Assembly: GCF_000196515.1 (NCBI RefSeq)
Contig: NC_014248.1
Coordinates: 4,716,001-4,780,000, forward strand
Reading direction: 5' to 3'
Length of the DNA stretch: 64,000 bases
Source of the DNA: 'Nostoc azollae' 0708
GTDB taxonomy: Bacteria; Cyanobacteriota; Cyanobacteriia; Cyanobacteriales; Nostocaceae
The notes below the pieces were generated by a model. It was not told the origin of the DNA, searched no databases, and saw nothing but the letters and a program-made list of their open reading frames with translations. The position numbers were made by a program, and so were the translations under genes. Shown here piece after piece: positions 17,944 through 29,039 of this stretch. Every line of letters begins with the position of its first letter. Position 1 is the first letter of the stretch.

Positions 17944-20375
17944 TTATACCTGTTCTCCCCCAATTACTGGTAGTAAATTTTCATATAACTGCATTCCTTA
18001 TAAACAGCTATTAATTCCCACAATTGCTGTATTATATTCCTGAATATTGCCATCAAGTTCACTTAATAAATGCTGATTATTAGCAATCTTTTCCTCAGCT
18101 TATTGCTGCAATGTTCTCTCTAAATAAGCACCTACATGGGGATATCGTTGTTATCATCAGCCGGTTCTTTCCCCATTGGTAATAACTGTGTTTTGATGGT
18201 TTGATTAATAGTTTAACGGCAAGATTTACGAATGGTGTGGGAAACTTTGGGTTCAAAGTCCAACTTCAATAATTGTCTAATAGCAGGTTCTGCTTCGATG
18301 ATAAGTTCTGGGTCGTAACCTTGAGAACTTTGTTGTAATGTTTGCCGAAATGGATAAATTGAAAATGTGCCTTCATCGTAAAATCTAGGACTTTCTCTGA
18401 CAAAGGGATCGCATTCTACGCTTGCAGCACTTACTAAAGCTTGAGTAATAACTCGTTCAATTAATTTTACCTCTGATTCTATTCCTCCATTATTACCTAA
18501 TAACCGATACAATATAACCGATACAATTGGCGGTAGTATTCTGATTTTCTAATTTTTTCCATTAGCTGTTGAAATAGATTAGTAATTACTGGTTGACAAG
18601 ACTCAAAGAAAATATCTTCCAATTGATTTGATAGGTAATAAAAAGCCTCTACTAAAATAGCTAATAAAGCTGCAGTTGCATTGCGGGGATGACTCAAAGT
18701 TACACGACGATAAGCATCGGCTATGGAAAAGGTATCTAATAATTCATCAAGACGACGAATAATTCGTGGTTCTAATTGCCGAAAATATGCTTCAAATTTT
18801 TCAGAATTATTATTAATTAGCTTGTTGACTTTATCATTAATATGTTGATGAGACTCTCTCCCAACTTGCTGGAGTTACTGGTTTGATTTTTGTAACTCAT
18901 ATTCTTTCATACTTTCGATTGCTCGTGGTTGACTATCTAAGTTAATCTGCACAATTTGATAGTGTTTCTTGAGTTTAAGACAATATCGCCTAAGTCATTC
19001 GCAAGATCTTTAAATAACTGTGGACGTTTTTCTTCTGTGAGATAGCGGGTAATTGGTGTGCGAAAGTCTTCAATTCCACTATCTTGGATGACTTGGTTAA
19101 TGAGTGGTGTTGCCTGTTCACTCAAGATTCTCACATAGTTTGGATTGGGAGTTTCAAACCTGTTAAAAGAAATACGAAATTGACTGCGAGATAGGTTTCC
19201 AGAATTAGCATAATAACGATTAAATCCATTCACAAATTGACGTATTTCTTCTTTCCCATCGAAGCTTTTGACACTTTCTACAAGAATTGAATCTAACCCA
19301 AATCTATCTAATCTCGTGGTCTGTTTAAGTTGACTACCGTAAAAACCTAGTAAACTACTGGTGTTATAAACTCTCCTACTATCTCGAAATTGGCGATTAA
19401 TTAAATCTCCTAATCTTTGTCTAAGTTGGTTATTGTACCAAGTTTTATCTATGGGGTTAAAGATATAAAAAACTCTGTCTCTTATTCCTGTATTCTCCCG
19501 CATTGTTTCCAACAGTTCTGTTTCTTCTTTTGTCATATCTCCTGCTGACGCAGGTTTGAGAACACAGACTACTGCTGATGTATCTTAATGTTGAATTTTT
19601 GCATAAGTTAATTGTGCATCTTTCTCTATAGGTGCATCAATTCCTGGTGTATCAATAATGATGATACCATCTTCTAAAAGCGGATGATGACAGTAATATT
19701 CTATCCGTTTCAACACTGCGCCATTACTACCACCTCGCGCATATCCAGCAGTTTCTTTGAGGTTAGAAAGGTTACATTGTTCCATTGAATATGTGGCATT
19801 ATTAATTATATTGATGCAATCGCGATTTACTAAATATCCATGTAACAATAAAATCAAGGCTTTTGCTTGTTTTGCACGTTGTGATTTACTTTCTCCTCCT
19901 TCTTGTTGAAGAATTGCCTTATAACCTTGATGGAGTCAATCAATGGGATCAGGTTTATTGATATTTACAACTGTATTAAACCCCAATTATTGACACAAAA
20001 AAACCGCTTGTTCTCTGATGTCTGCTTCACCTAAAAAAGTTAAAACAAATCTTTTTCCATGTGCTGGTACATACTCACTTTTGCATTCTTCAGCAGTTGG
20101 GTGTCCTTCTGGACTATATAATAGTTCTCTCTCCAAGAGTGCATTAATCAAGATTTATTTACCTGCACTAAAAGCGCCTGCAAATACAATTTCAAATCTA
20201 GCAGAAACAGCTTTATCTCAAGATATCTGGATAGAAGTAATATCTTGAGAATGCAAAGCCGCTTCTTGGTGTAAAATTTGTAAAATAGATTCGACTTGTG
20301 ATTGTAGTTGCTGACATTGGGGTGCTAAATTGTACTTACTAACTAGTAGAAACTCTTTACAAAAATTGTAACACT
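17944..20375 (-). pseudogene. Dynamin-like large GTPase, heavily broken
   Basis: Reading the minus strand across lesions gives a bacterial dynamin-like protein: G1 P-loop AGAFSAGK (about 20160-20180) directly followed by TAA at 20155-20157 instead of the Ser/Thr, then LINALLERELLYS, the G2-like HPTAEE, G3 DTPGIDA (near 19630-19650), and a long helical stalk (for example 18937-19536, 18497-18697 and 18213-18512). At least eight stops and several frameshifts are needed. The family shapes membranes and in some bacteria aids phage resistance. The start is unclear, no ATG being seen above 20330. Confidence 0.8.
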
Positions 20376-20442
20376 ACTTATAGCAGGTTAGCTACATCAT
20401 ACTCAATGCACCACGAGCTACACCTAGTTAATTTTGTAACTT

Positions 20443-22952
20443 CTATTTTCGCCAAAGTTGAGAACCTGTGATTTCTCCTTGCAAAAGTTGTTGATAATAA
20501 TGGATTGTTTTGGTAACTTGTTCTGGTATTTCGTTGAGAAATTTAATTCTGAAATATTGTAACCCCAAACTAATTAATCTCTGCACATATTCCGCACCAG
20601 TTTCTGCAGTCCCGTTATATATAGTGTTTCGACATCCTGCCTCTGCTTTGAGGATGTGTTCACTACCTACTCTGTCTCTAATTTTAACTTCCTGTTTTTC
20701 GCAAGGTCTACCGCAGTTAGTGTAATCTGTTCCTTCAGATAGGAAAGGGCAAAACATGCAGTATTCCATGTGAAACATTGGTATATATTGATGTATTTTT
20801 ACTTCGAAACGTTGTGGTGGGTAATTTGTAATTAAATCTTCGAGTTGGTTAATATTTAAGTCGTAGGATGCTGTTAATCTTTCTAAATTAAACCGTTATT
20901 TCAAGTAATATGTGGTTAAGGGGTTAGCAATATTTAAAGAGAAATCAGCAATACATCTTTCATTGGCACAATATTCTAAGTGGTCATAATTTTTGATTAA
21001 ATAACCATCAGCTTTAGCATCTTTCACTTGTTTGAAAATCCAAGTTTATCCAGGTTTATATATCCGAGGTTGTGCTACAAAGATACTGGGGACTGGGGAC
21101 TGGGGACTGGGGACTGGGGACTGAGTTTATTGCAGAATGTCTCCATTCTGTGAATATTTTTACTGCTTCTCGATAGTTGCGGGGGTTTTCAAATTCATAG
21201 TATATGGTTTTAATATCTGCTTGTAATGCTACTTTGACTTGGTTGATGTTTCTGACTAAAACAATCAGGGAAGGAGAAGCATAACCTGGAGAAGATTGAG
21301 GTGTAATGAAATCTTGCCATTTCCCATGATGATTTAATTGCCAAAATTTGGGTTTACTTCTTAATACTTCTAAGTGGGTGACAATTTACCGACGCATTTT
21401 CTTGAATTCGCTGACGGGTAACATAGCATTAAAATTGATGTTATTTGTGATAGTTCCTAAGCAAAAAGCTGTGTTACCTAAACGTCCTAATTGTTGTTTT
21501 AGTTTTTCTGTGGTCAGGGGTTTAGTGTGTGCTTAAACCAGCAAGATTTCTGATTATACTTTAACTAAAGTACCAAATTCATCACGAGCAACAGCTATTA
21601 ATTTGTCTCCAATTTTACCATAAAAAAAAGTCTATATTAATAGGTATTGTAAATTGGGGATGTTCTCCCTCATAACTTTGACGGATTTGTTTATCTAGTT
21701 CTGGCTCACTAGTTGTCCAAACTTCCAAACTTTATTACCTTTATAAATTTTTATAAATCCAAATCATCTCTACCAAAAGTTAAAATTACCTCGTTTCCTT
21801 CTTCTACAACCCCATATATCCTTCCACCTTCTTCTCGCATGGGTGTCCACAGTCAAACATGACACCATCACCAGGTTTCCCAGGTGCTGCCAATTTTACT
21901 GTTATTTGTTCATTTCTAACGCGGGTAACTTCCCCTAAATAAACACCGCGTTCTTTACCAAATCTTGCGTGAACTAATTCTTGATTATTAATCCCCTCAA
22001 ACCAACCAGTATACAGTCCATGAGAAAATACCATTTCTAAATTATATTTATCTTTATTTCCATTAGACACAAGTTGTAGAGACTTTGTCTGTAAATTTTC
22101 TAAATTAATTGTTGCTATTTTATCCAACGCTTTTGGATAAACTTGAGTCACATTGGCAACATATTCCGGTGTTTATAATCTTCCTTGAATTTTTAAAGAA
22201 GTGACCCCAGATTTAACCAATTCCGGTAAAACTTGTAAAACAGATAAATCTTGAGGACTAAGTAAATATGTCCGATTACCTAAATCAACAACTTCACCAT
22301 CTGCCATTAAATCATAAGGCATTCTACAAGCTTGATCCCATTCTCCCCCATGTGCAGAACCTCCTCCTAATGCTTCCCTGGTTAAACATTGTCCAGAATA
22401 TGCAACATGAAAAGCACCATGCACGAAAACTTATAAAGGTAAAACGGCATCTTTTTGAGATATTTGTTGTTGAATTTTATTAATTTCTTTAATAGAACAT
22501 TCTCGTGCTAAAACTACTAATTGACATCCCAAAGATTCGGAAAATTCTACCCCCGCAGCACTAGTAATAGTGATCTGGGTTGAAGCATGAATGGGAAACT
22601 TTGGAGAAAGATGACGAATTAAACGACAAATGCCAATATCTTGAACAATGACAGCATCAACACCAGCAGAAATGATTGTTTTGAGGTATTGCTGCGCTTG
22701 GGTAAGTTCCTGGGGAAGAATCAGGGTATTTAAGGTGATATATCCTTTGACTCCCGGCAGGTGCAGCAATTCCATTAATTCTGGTAAATCTTCTTCGGTG
22801 AAATTCTCAGCCCTCATTCTTGCGTTAAACTTATCTAAACCAAAATAAATCGCATCTGCACCATTTTCTACTGGTGCTTGAGCGCATTCGCAGTTACCCG
22901 CAGGTGCTAGGAGTTCGGGGAGTTTGATTTTTGGTGTGGTGGTGCTTGTCAT
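20443..22952 (-). pseudogene. U32-family peptidase, broken into many pieces
   Basis: From ATG 22952 the intact N-terminal third reads ELLAPAGNCECAQAPVENG, YFGLDKFNARMRAENFT and STQITITSAAGVEF. It then continues through stops near 22433 and 22173 (GAFHVAYSGQCLTREALGG, SVLQVLPELVKSGV), a middle decayed zone, and a C-terminal piece (20443-20778) with cysteines of the collagenase-like domain (CMFCPFLSEG, NCGRPCEKQ). In the middle an STRR adds repeated PSPQSPV heptapeptides. The family hydroxylates tRNA/acts with partners or degrades peptides; here it is lost. Confidence 0.85.
21085..21123. repeat. Heptanucleotide STRR (ACTGGGG units) inside the U32 pseudogene
   Basis: About five tandem ACTGGGG copies. 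On the gene strand they encode a repeated PSPQSPV heptapeptide, so the expansion was in frame and may predate gene death. Confidence 0.92.
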
Positions 22953-23027
22953 TTCGGTTAGTCGGGGTTTACCTCAGCTTATAGATTTTATCTAAATTGG
23001 GGGGGTGGTTAGGGAAAAATAACACAG

Positions 23028-23773
23028 CTATAAAGTTTGATGAATACTCTCAACTACCTGTTCAATAAAATCTATTGAATTACCAACCAGTAATTGATCT
23101 ATAGGCCAGCGATTACCTAAATCTAACGTGGGATCTATATCTGCTTGATGGGCAATTTTGTTTCTACGATCTACAATCACAATAAGTTACTGTTTTATCT
23201 GGATAGCTTGTTTAATATTCCCACTGATTTTAATAGCAACTTCATCCTATAATTTTTTATTTGATATGTACCTAATTGCATCAGCAATATTGTCTTGTCT
23301 CTGAAAAATTAGTTTGCTGAACTCTTTTGTAATTTCATTTTCTAACCATAAATTGTTATTTTTTTATTTAGACAGGAATTAAACTATAGATATGATGAGA
23401 ATGCTCTAAAATATCATCCCCATAACTCTGCTGTATTTCACTCTCTATCCAATTAGCAATAAATATCTATAGCTATTGTTCTATCTTCACGCGCACTACC
23501 CAGCGAGACTTTAAACCTTGAAAAAGCTGATTGAGTAGCATTGGCGGTAACTGCTGGTTAAGGGCGTGTTCCTCGATGAATTTCCAGCATACCCAATGTT
23601 ACAACCTCATGAACATAATAATCCAAGGCACTTACACCTAAGACTAGGGCAGATCGTAAAATATCTGAAACATCGAGAGCAGCAGTAGCTTGAGCTTTAA
23701 TATAGTTATGCAGAGAAATTAAATCCTGAACACGCTGAATACTAATACGAAGTTGATCAAGGGGTGACTGCAT
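23028..23773 (-). pseudogene. HEPN-domain (RiboL-PSP-like) RNase remnant paired with ParA
   Basis: The intact N-terminal part (23773-23558) reads RISIQRVQDLISLHNYI, SDILRSALVLGVSALDYYVHE, ending in a stop. The frame continues across lesions as SAFSRFKVSLGSA, SYGDDILEHSHHIY and DRRNKIAHQADIDPT. RNKIAH is the Rx4H catalytic motif of HEPN ribonucleases. Its start overlaps the ParA 3' end by 17 bp, so the two were one operon. Several stops and a frameshift. Such HEPN proteins act as toxins or abortive-infection effectors; here inactive. Confidence 0.72.
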
Positions 23774-24833
23774 AACTCAATGATAGTGCAATAATTTTAT
23801 CTGCTAAATCGCAAAAAATTTCTCGAAATTCTTCTTGTTTGACTTGAGTTTTTTCTAAAACTGTACCTTGTTGTTTTAATTGTGCCGGCGTGAGGGCATA
23901 AACTGGTGTACAGTGTTCTTGTGAATGAGCAATTAAACTATTGAGATCAGAAGTTTTAGTCGTCGTAGAAATACTATTAATACTCACTTCAGTATATAGT
24001 GCATTAGGTAACAACAAGTTATTTTTTATAGAGATGTTAGCTTATCAGTAACTATCTTTTCAATTCTTTCTATCCAAGTTTGAAATGCTGTTGTTTCTTT
24101 ACCTCTAATGATTCTATACTTTTTAAGTATAGGGCCTAAAAATTTTAATTTGAATTCAGGAAATGGATAAGCAACTTCCTTTAATATAGGGTTCACGCGC
24201 GCCATCTTTGCCCAAGCACACCAGTTTGGTAGGATTCTAGATAGTGAATCAATTGCGATTACAGAGGAAAAATCAGCAGTAGTAGGCACTGGAAATAAGT
24301 CACTTGTCATTAATAAACTTCGATTCATAGATCCTCAACTTGGACTCATATCAACTACAATATAGTCAGTATTAAACTTAATTAGCAGTTTTTTCCAAGA
24401 GAGCAGAAATTGCACCTGGCAAGTTTTTAAGTGTTTGAATTGAACCACTTAGTTCTTGTGCAATTCCTAATGTTACTTCTCCTAATATTACTTCGTATTC
24501 ACCAAAGCCCAGATGACCAGGTAATAAAAATAGACCTTCTTGGCCTTCTATCCAAATACAATCTACCGCTTCAATAGCTCATGGTTCTGACTAAAAAGCC
24601 GAAGCCAAACCAGTCTTAATATTGGAATGTGTATTGTAAATGGTTTCTATTCTCGCTTCATCGTCTTCAGATTCTTCTTTTTTTAGAGCCATACCTGTAA
24701 GATTACATTGTGAACCAGTATATACAAGGATGACTCTCTTACCTTTTGCAGCAAGCATCCAACCTCAGTTAAAAGTAGTAGTGGTTTTGCTAACACCACC
24801 TTTATGGTTGAATAAGGCAACTTTCTTAACCAT
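23757..24833 (-). pseudogene. ParA-like ATPase with in-frame stops, partner of the HEPN gene
   Basis: From ATG 24833: KKVALFNHKGGVSKTTTTFN, a deviant Walker A (KGGVSKTT), then TGA at 24765-24767, GWMLAAKGKRVILV, further stops, GQEGLFLLPGHLGFGEYE and, after a decayed patch, the good C-terminal parts 24328-24026 (LLMTSDLFPVPTTADFS) and 24017-23757. The Walker-type core is that of ParA/MinD ATPases. An IS is inserted 26 bp before the start codon, likely removing the promoter. Position beside HEPN suggests a regulatory or sensing partner rather than partition. Confidence 0.75.
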
Positions 24834-24859
24834 TGTAATATACTTATAAAAGTATTCAT

Positions 24860-26109
24860 CAGGACTTAGGCAACTAGCACAGGCGATGGGTGAATCTAGG
24901 ACATCTGTATTAAATAAATCGGATATGGAAAGCTTTATCAACCCATAAGAAGTAGCTGTAATAGGAAAGATTATTCAAATATTCATGAGAAAATAGGTAG
25001 GAGATTGTATTAGATAAATGTTGCTGACGGTAATGAGATTTACTAAACTTGATTACTGCCAACACTTATGAACTAGTCAAATTAATTATACAATTACTAA
25101 TTTAGCAGAGCATTTAGAAAGTATTAGCCATGATGCAATTAACTATTATTTAAAAACCGAAAAGTTAACATCTCGTTTACTATAGGATAAGGTGAAAGAG
25201 GTAGTAGAACCTGATGGTAATGGGTACATCATATTTGATGATAGTGTTTTACACGAAAGATATTCTGAAGAAATAGAGATGGTGAGGAGACAATATAGTG
25301 GTAATGAACATGGCATACTCAAAGGAATTGGTGTAGTCAGTTGTGTATATGTGAATCCTAAAGTTCAAAGATTTGGGGTAATAGATTACCGAATTTTTAA
25401 TCCTGATGTGGATGGTAAAACCAAGATAGACCATGTGAAAGATATGCTGCAAAACCTGGTGTATCATCAGCTTTTCCCATTTAATACTGTTCTGATGGAC
25501 ACATGGTAAGCACTAAACAGTCTCATGCTGTATATTGATAGCTTAGACAAAATTTATTATTGCCCTTTAAAAAAGAATCGGTTAGTTGATGATACATTTG
25601 CCAAAGAAAAAGATAAACCTATTGAATTATGAGAATGGAGTACTGAAGAGTTAGAATGTGGTAAAATTATAAAAATTAAAGGGTTTCCCGCTCAGAAAAA
25701 AGTGAAACTATTCCGGGTTGCTGTTTCTACCAACAGAACGGATTATGTCGCTACTAACGATTTATGTCAAAGTTCTACGAATGTTGTACAAGAGGTGTGT
25801 AAAATTCGTTGGAAAATCGAGGAGTTTCACCGAGAGATTAAACAAATAAGTGGCATTGAATCTTGTCAATGTCGTAAAGCTAGGCTTAAAAGAAATCATA
25901 TTGCTTGTGCAATGTTGGTTTGGATTAGATTAAAGAATTTAGCCTATCAAACTGGTCAAACTGTTTATCAAAACAAGCATAGATTCCTTTCTAATTATTT
26001 AATTCAGCAACTAAAACGCCCAAGTCTTCCTATGTGCTTGGTTTGAGTTCAATTGTTCCGTGCCAGGGCTACATCCCGCCCGCTATTTGTGCCAGTTGCG
26101 TCAGTCCTG
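24860..26109 (+). mobile_element. IS4/IS701-like insertion sequence (1250 bp) with TTCAT target duplication
   Basis: Terminal inverted repeats begin CAGGACTTAGGCAACTAGCA (left) and, read from the other end, CAGGACTGACGCAACTGGCA (about 18 of 22 matching). The element is bounded by direct repeats TTCAT (24855-24859 and 26110-26114). It encloses one broken DDE transposase gene. The 5-bp duplication is unusual for IS701 itself (4 bp expected), so the family label is provisional. Confidence 0.85.
25033..26046 (+). pseudogene. DDE transposase (IS4/IS701-like) with stops
   Basis: From ATG 25033: the first D in IIFDDSVLHE, the second in TVLMDTW (followed by TAA at 25507 where the family usually has Tyr-Ala), and the final E in CKIRWKIEEFHREIKQ. 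Stops also lie near 25068, 25182 and 25629; the last part (25702-26046) is open. Dead transposase. Confidence 0.82.
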
Positions 26110-26250
26110 TTCATTAAGAACCTGTATTAATTATACCATTATTTTTATCAACTTGCACTCAATAATTTGAATTAATATTTTAACCAAATTTCAAATAAAT
26201 AAATTGTGTCTTTAACAGTTTTGGCAAACTAGAAAATATCTCCATATCGA

Positions 26251-26734
26251 ATGCTTATAAATAACATGAAATCAATTACAATGTCACCAGGTGGACAAAA
26301 TATTTTAATCGAGAAAATAATTAATCATTTTCGTGACCAATTTTCACCTAATGGCAAAATAATCTATGTTAGTGATACAGATGAAAAATTTGCATATTTT
26401 GATGAGCCAGCATTGTTAGAATTAGGAATTAGAATTGGCATCCATGGTAAAATGCCCAGATGTCATAATGCATTTTCAACCTCAAAATTGGTTAGTTTTA
26501 ATTGAAGCTGTGACATCACATTGTCCAATAGATGCCAAACGCAAAACTGAACTCCAAAGTATATTCCAAGACTGTAAAATACCACTGGTTATGCTGACAG
26601 CTTTCCTTAACCGTAAAGCAATGAAAGAATATTTACCAGAAATGTCTTGGGAAACTGGTGTATGGGTAGCACAAGATGCAACTCATTTGATTCATTTCAA
26701 TGGGGAACATCTTTTGCAAGCTTATCAGGTATAG
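26251..26734 (+). pseudogene. BsuBI/PstI-type restriction endonuclease, C-terminal domain with frameshift
   Basis: The first frame (26251-26454) reads KIIYVSDTDEKFAYFDEPAL, IRIGIHGKMP. An extra C in the run at 26455-26457 shifts the frame; the second frame continues DVIMHFQPQNWLVLIEAVTS, IPLVMLTAFLNRKAMKEYL and SWETGVWVAQDATHLIHFNG, which is the BsuBI/PstI catalytic C-terminal domain. The N-terminal DNA-binding half and the partner methyltransferase are absent, so this is an orphan fragment that could not be active. Original target would have been a PstI-like site (inference). Confidence 0.82.
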
Positions 26735-26755
26735 ATATATAGGAGGTGACATTTT

Positions 26756-27553
26756 TTAATCTTCCCCTCCCAACAACCAAAAACCACTGTAAGTCATCCT
26801 CGAATCATCAGGTTGCACCAATAAAAAATGCAATCCTTTGCTTACTTGTTTTCGCTGTGTATATACCTTAGCTGCTGCTGCAACTTCGTCATCGTCAAAA
26901 GTCGCCAAAATCCATCTATCTGCTAAACCAGCGTCTAAAATTAAACCATCTGGCGTACCTGCAATATAATTTAAACTGACAGCATTAGCTTCTTGTAACC
27001 ATTTTGCCAAACGCATAGATTGCCGTCCACCATAAATTACCACACCGGGAATACGAACTGTAGAGGCTAGACCCAAATTTATCGGTTGCACAAATTCTGG
27101 TATTTGCAAAATAGGAATCGGACGGTCTGTGAATTCATCTACAATATCACCTGCGGAAATGTTTGCAAAACGCCACTCTTCTCCCCAGAGGTTTTCCAGT
27201 AATGGTTCTGGTGGTAGTTTATCAATTAGTATAGGATATTTCTTTTCTTGCAACCATTGTTTTAACGCTAAAGTGCTACGGGTTGGTTCAATATTAATAC
27301 CTAAGTTACTTGCCGCAGCACTTATTAAACTCAAAGATTGAGGACGGAATACTTGAATTATATCAGGTAATTTTTCCGCACCTGCTAACTGAAATTGTTC
27401 CGTCAGCCAATTTGAATTTGCCTGTGACTGGGGACAGGTAGCGACATACTCAAGTTTACGGGTGGGATCACAAATCAATAACTCCCATAATACCTGTCCT
27501 GCTGAATCTCGCAACGGACTACGATAAAAATCAGTTTGCCAAATTAGACTCAT
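26756..27553 (-). CDS. Tab2/Atab2-family RNA-binding protein
   Basis: 265 residues from ATG 27553 (MSLIWQTDFYRSP). I chose this internal Met because the family begins with an IWQxD-type segment and it is preceded by no other conserved residues. Typical family segments: LWELLICDP, QVFRPQSLSL, SLNYIAGTPDGL, RWILATFDDDEVA and GLHFLLVQPD. In algae and plants the family binds psaB mRNA to help translate photosystem I; the cyanobacterial role is presumed similar. Intact. Confidence 0.9.
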   Translation of the reverse strand: MSLIWQTDFYRSPLRDSAGQVLWELLICDPTRKLEYVATCPQSQANSNWLTEQFQLAGAEKLPDIIQVFRPQSLSLISAAASNLGINIEPTRSTLALKQWLQEKKYPILIDKLPPEPLLENLWGEEWRFANISAGDIVDEFTDRPIPILQIPEFVQPINLGLASTVRIPGVVIYGGRQSMRLAKWLQEANAVSLNYIAGTPDGLILDAGLADRWILATFDDDEVAAAAKVYTQRKQVSKGLHFLLVQPDDSRMTYSGFWLLGGED

Positions 27554-27802
27554 GATTAACACTGTGTCTCTGTAGGGTAACTCAGTTTTTAGCACAAAAT
27601 AGGGTGATTTAAGTCAGGTAATATTATTTAGTCTGATGAATAACTGTTGAATCTGTAGATTTTGTCTATGCCTGTAACTATTAACTTACATAAGTATAAA
27701 CAATACCCACGGTAAATAAATTTGTTATCTCTAGATTAGAGGTAGATAAATAGATGCTGATTAATTCCCTATAATAATGCCAAAATTAATCGGAGTTGAT
27801 TC

Positions 27803-28015
27803 ATGAACGCAAAATCAAAAAAACAGAAAAAATCTGACCAGTAAGAGATTACTCCAACTGCCTCTGGTGGTTATCAAACTCCCTTAGAAGAGGATATTCG
27901 CAAAACTGGAGATGCTGAAAAAAGTAATGCGAGGGAAACTGCTACACCGGAAGCACCAGGTGAAGATAAAGTAAAAGTAGCGGGTAGTCCTAATCAATGT
28001 ACTCCATCGCGTTAA
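27803..28015 (+). pseudogene. Small unrecognised protein with an in-frame TAA
   Basis: ATG 27803, preceded by CGGAG at 27791-27795, reads MNAKSKKQKKSDQ, TAA (27842-27844), then EITPTASGGYQTPLEE and SPNQCTPSR to a stop at 28015. A hydrophilic, Lys/Glu-rich, about 70-residue protein of no known family. The frame and codon style continue smoothly across the stop, so it looks like a recently broken real gene. Confidence 0.5.
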
Positions 28016-28085
28016 TAATGCAATACAATTTTGTAGGGGTGGGTAATATCGACTCTACGGAAAAATCGTTTTTTCAATTATTGAA

Positions 28086-28937
28086 TCAATCTATCAATCC
28101 TAGATATTTGACATGATGATGAATGTGGTCGGCGATGAAAGTACAGATAAAATAATAACTGTGGTCATAACCTGCTTGATAGCGGAAGTTGAGAGGCTGT
28201 TTTATTTTTCCACAAGCTTGTTCAAATACATTAGGTAACAATTGCCCGGTTAAAAATTGATCTGATGTTCCTTGATCAATGAGAATTGAACTATGATATC
28301 CTACTTTCTGAACTAATTGACTGGCATCATATTCATGCGACGTTTTCTGATTATTTCCTAAATAAGGACTAAATGCTTTTTGACCCCAGGAACATTCAAT
28401 GGGTGCAACAATAGGTGCAAAAGCTGATACTGATTTATATAGTTGTGGATTTCTCATGGCACACATTAGCCCCCCATATCCCCCCATTGAATGACCAAAA
28501 ATGCTGGTTTGATTGGGTTCAGTGGGAAATTTGGTGTTAATTACAGTGGGTAACTCCTGGATGATATAACTATACATTTGAAAGTGCGATCGCCACGGTT
28601 CTTCTGTTGCATCTACATAAAAGCCTGCACCTGTTCCTATATCCCATTGATCATTTTTACCTGCAATACCCGTATTTCGGGGACTCGTATCTGGTGCAAC
28701 TAGCATTAACCCGTATTTAGAAGCCCATTTTTGCGCCCCTGCTTTAATCATAAAATTATCTTCTCTGCAAGTCAAACCGGACAAAAAATAAAGCACTGGT
28801 ACAGGTTTTTGCGTTGCTTGTGGTGGTTGATAAACTGCAAAACGCATTTCACCGTTAGAGGTAGTAGAGAAATATGAATAAAAGCCGAGTTTACCATCAA
28901 AGCATTTATATTCTGATACCAGGTTAATATTAGTCAT
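28086..28937 (-). CDS. S-formylglutathione hydrolase
   Basis: 283 residues from ATG 28937 (MTNINLVSEYKCFDGKLGFY). An upstream TTG gives nine more residues of no similarity, so the ATG is preferred. A serine hydrolase of the esterase D family: nucleophile in GHSMGGYGGLM, family segments YFLSGLTCREDNF, PDTSPRNTG and YDHSYYFI. It hydrolyses S-formylglutathione to formate and glutathione, the second step after the neighbouring dehydrogenase. HIP1 at 28586-28593. Intact. Confidence 0.94.
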   Translation of the reverse strand: MTNINLVSEYKCFDGKLGFYSYFSTTSNGEMRFAVYQPPQATQKPVPVLYFLSGLTCREDNFMIKAGAQKWASKYGLMLVAPDTSPRNTGIAGKNDQWDIGTGAGFYVDATEEPWRSHFQMYSYIIQELPTVINTKFPTEPNQTSIFGHSMGGYGGLMCAMRNPQLYKSVSAFAPIVAPIECSWGQKAFSPYLGNNQKTSHEYDASQLVQKVGYHSSILIDQGTSDQFLTGQLLPNVFEQACGKIKQPLNFRYQAGYDHSYYFICTFIADHIHHHVKYLGLID

Positions 28938-29039
28938 GGAGTAGTACAGATTGATTTTTTTCAACTAAACACAGAGGCGCAGAGAACAGAGAGAGAAGAA
29001 AAACTGATTAACTGAAATATATTGGATTTTTTGTCCCTA

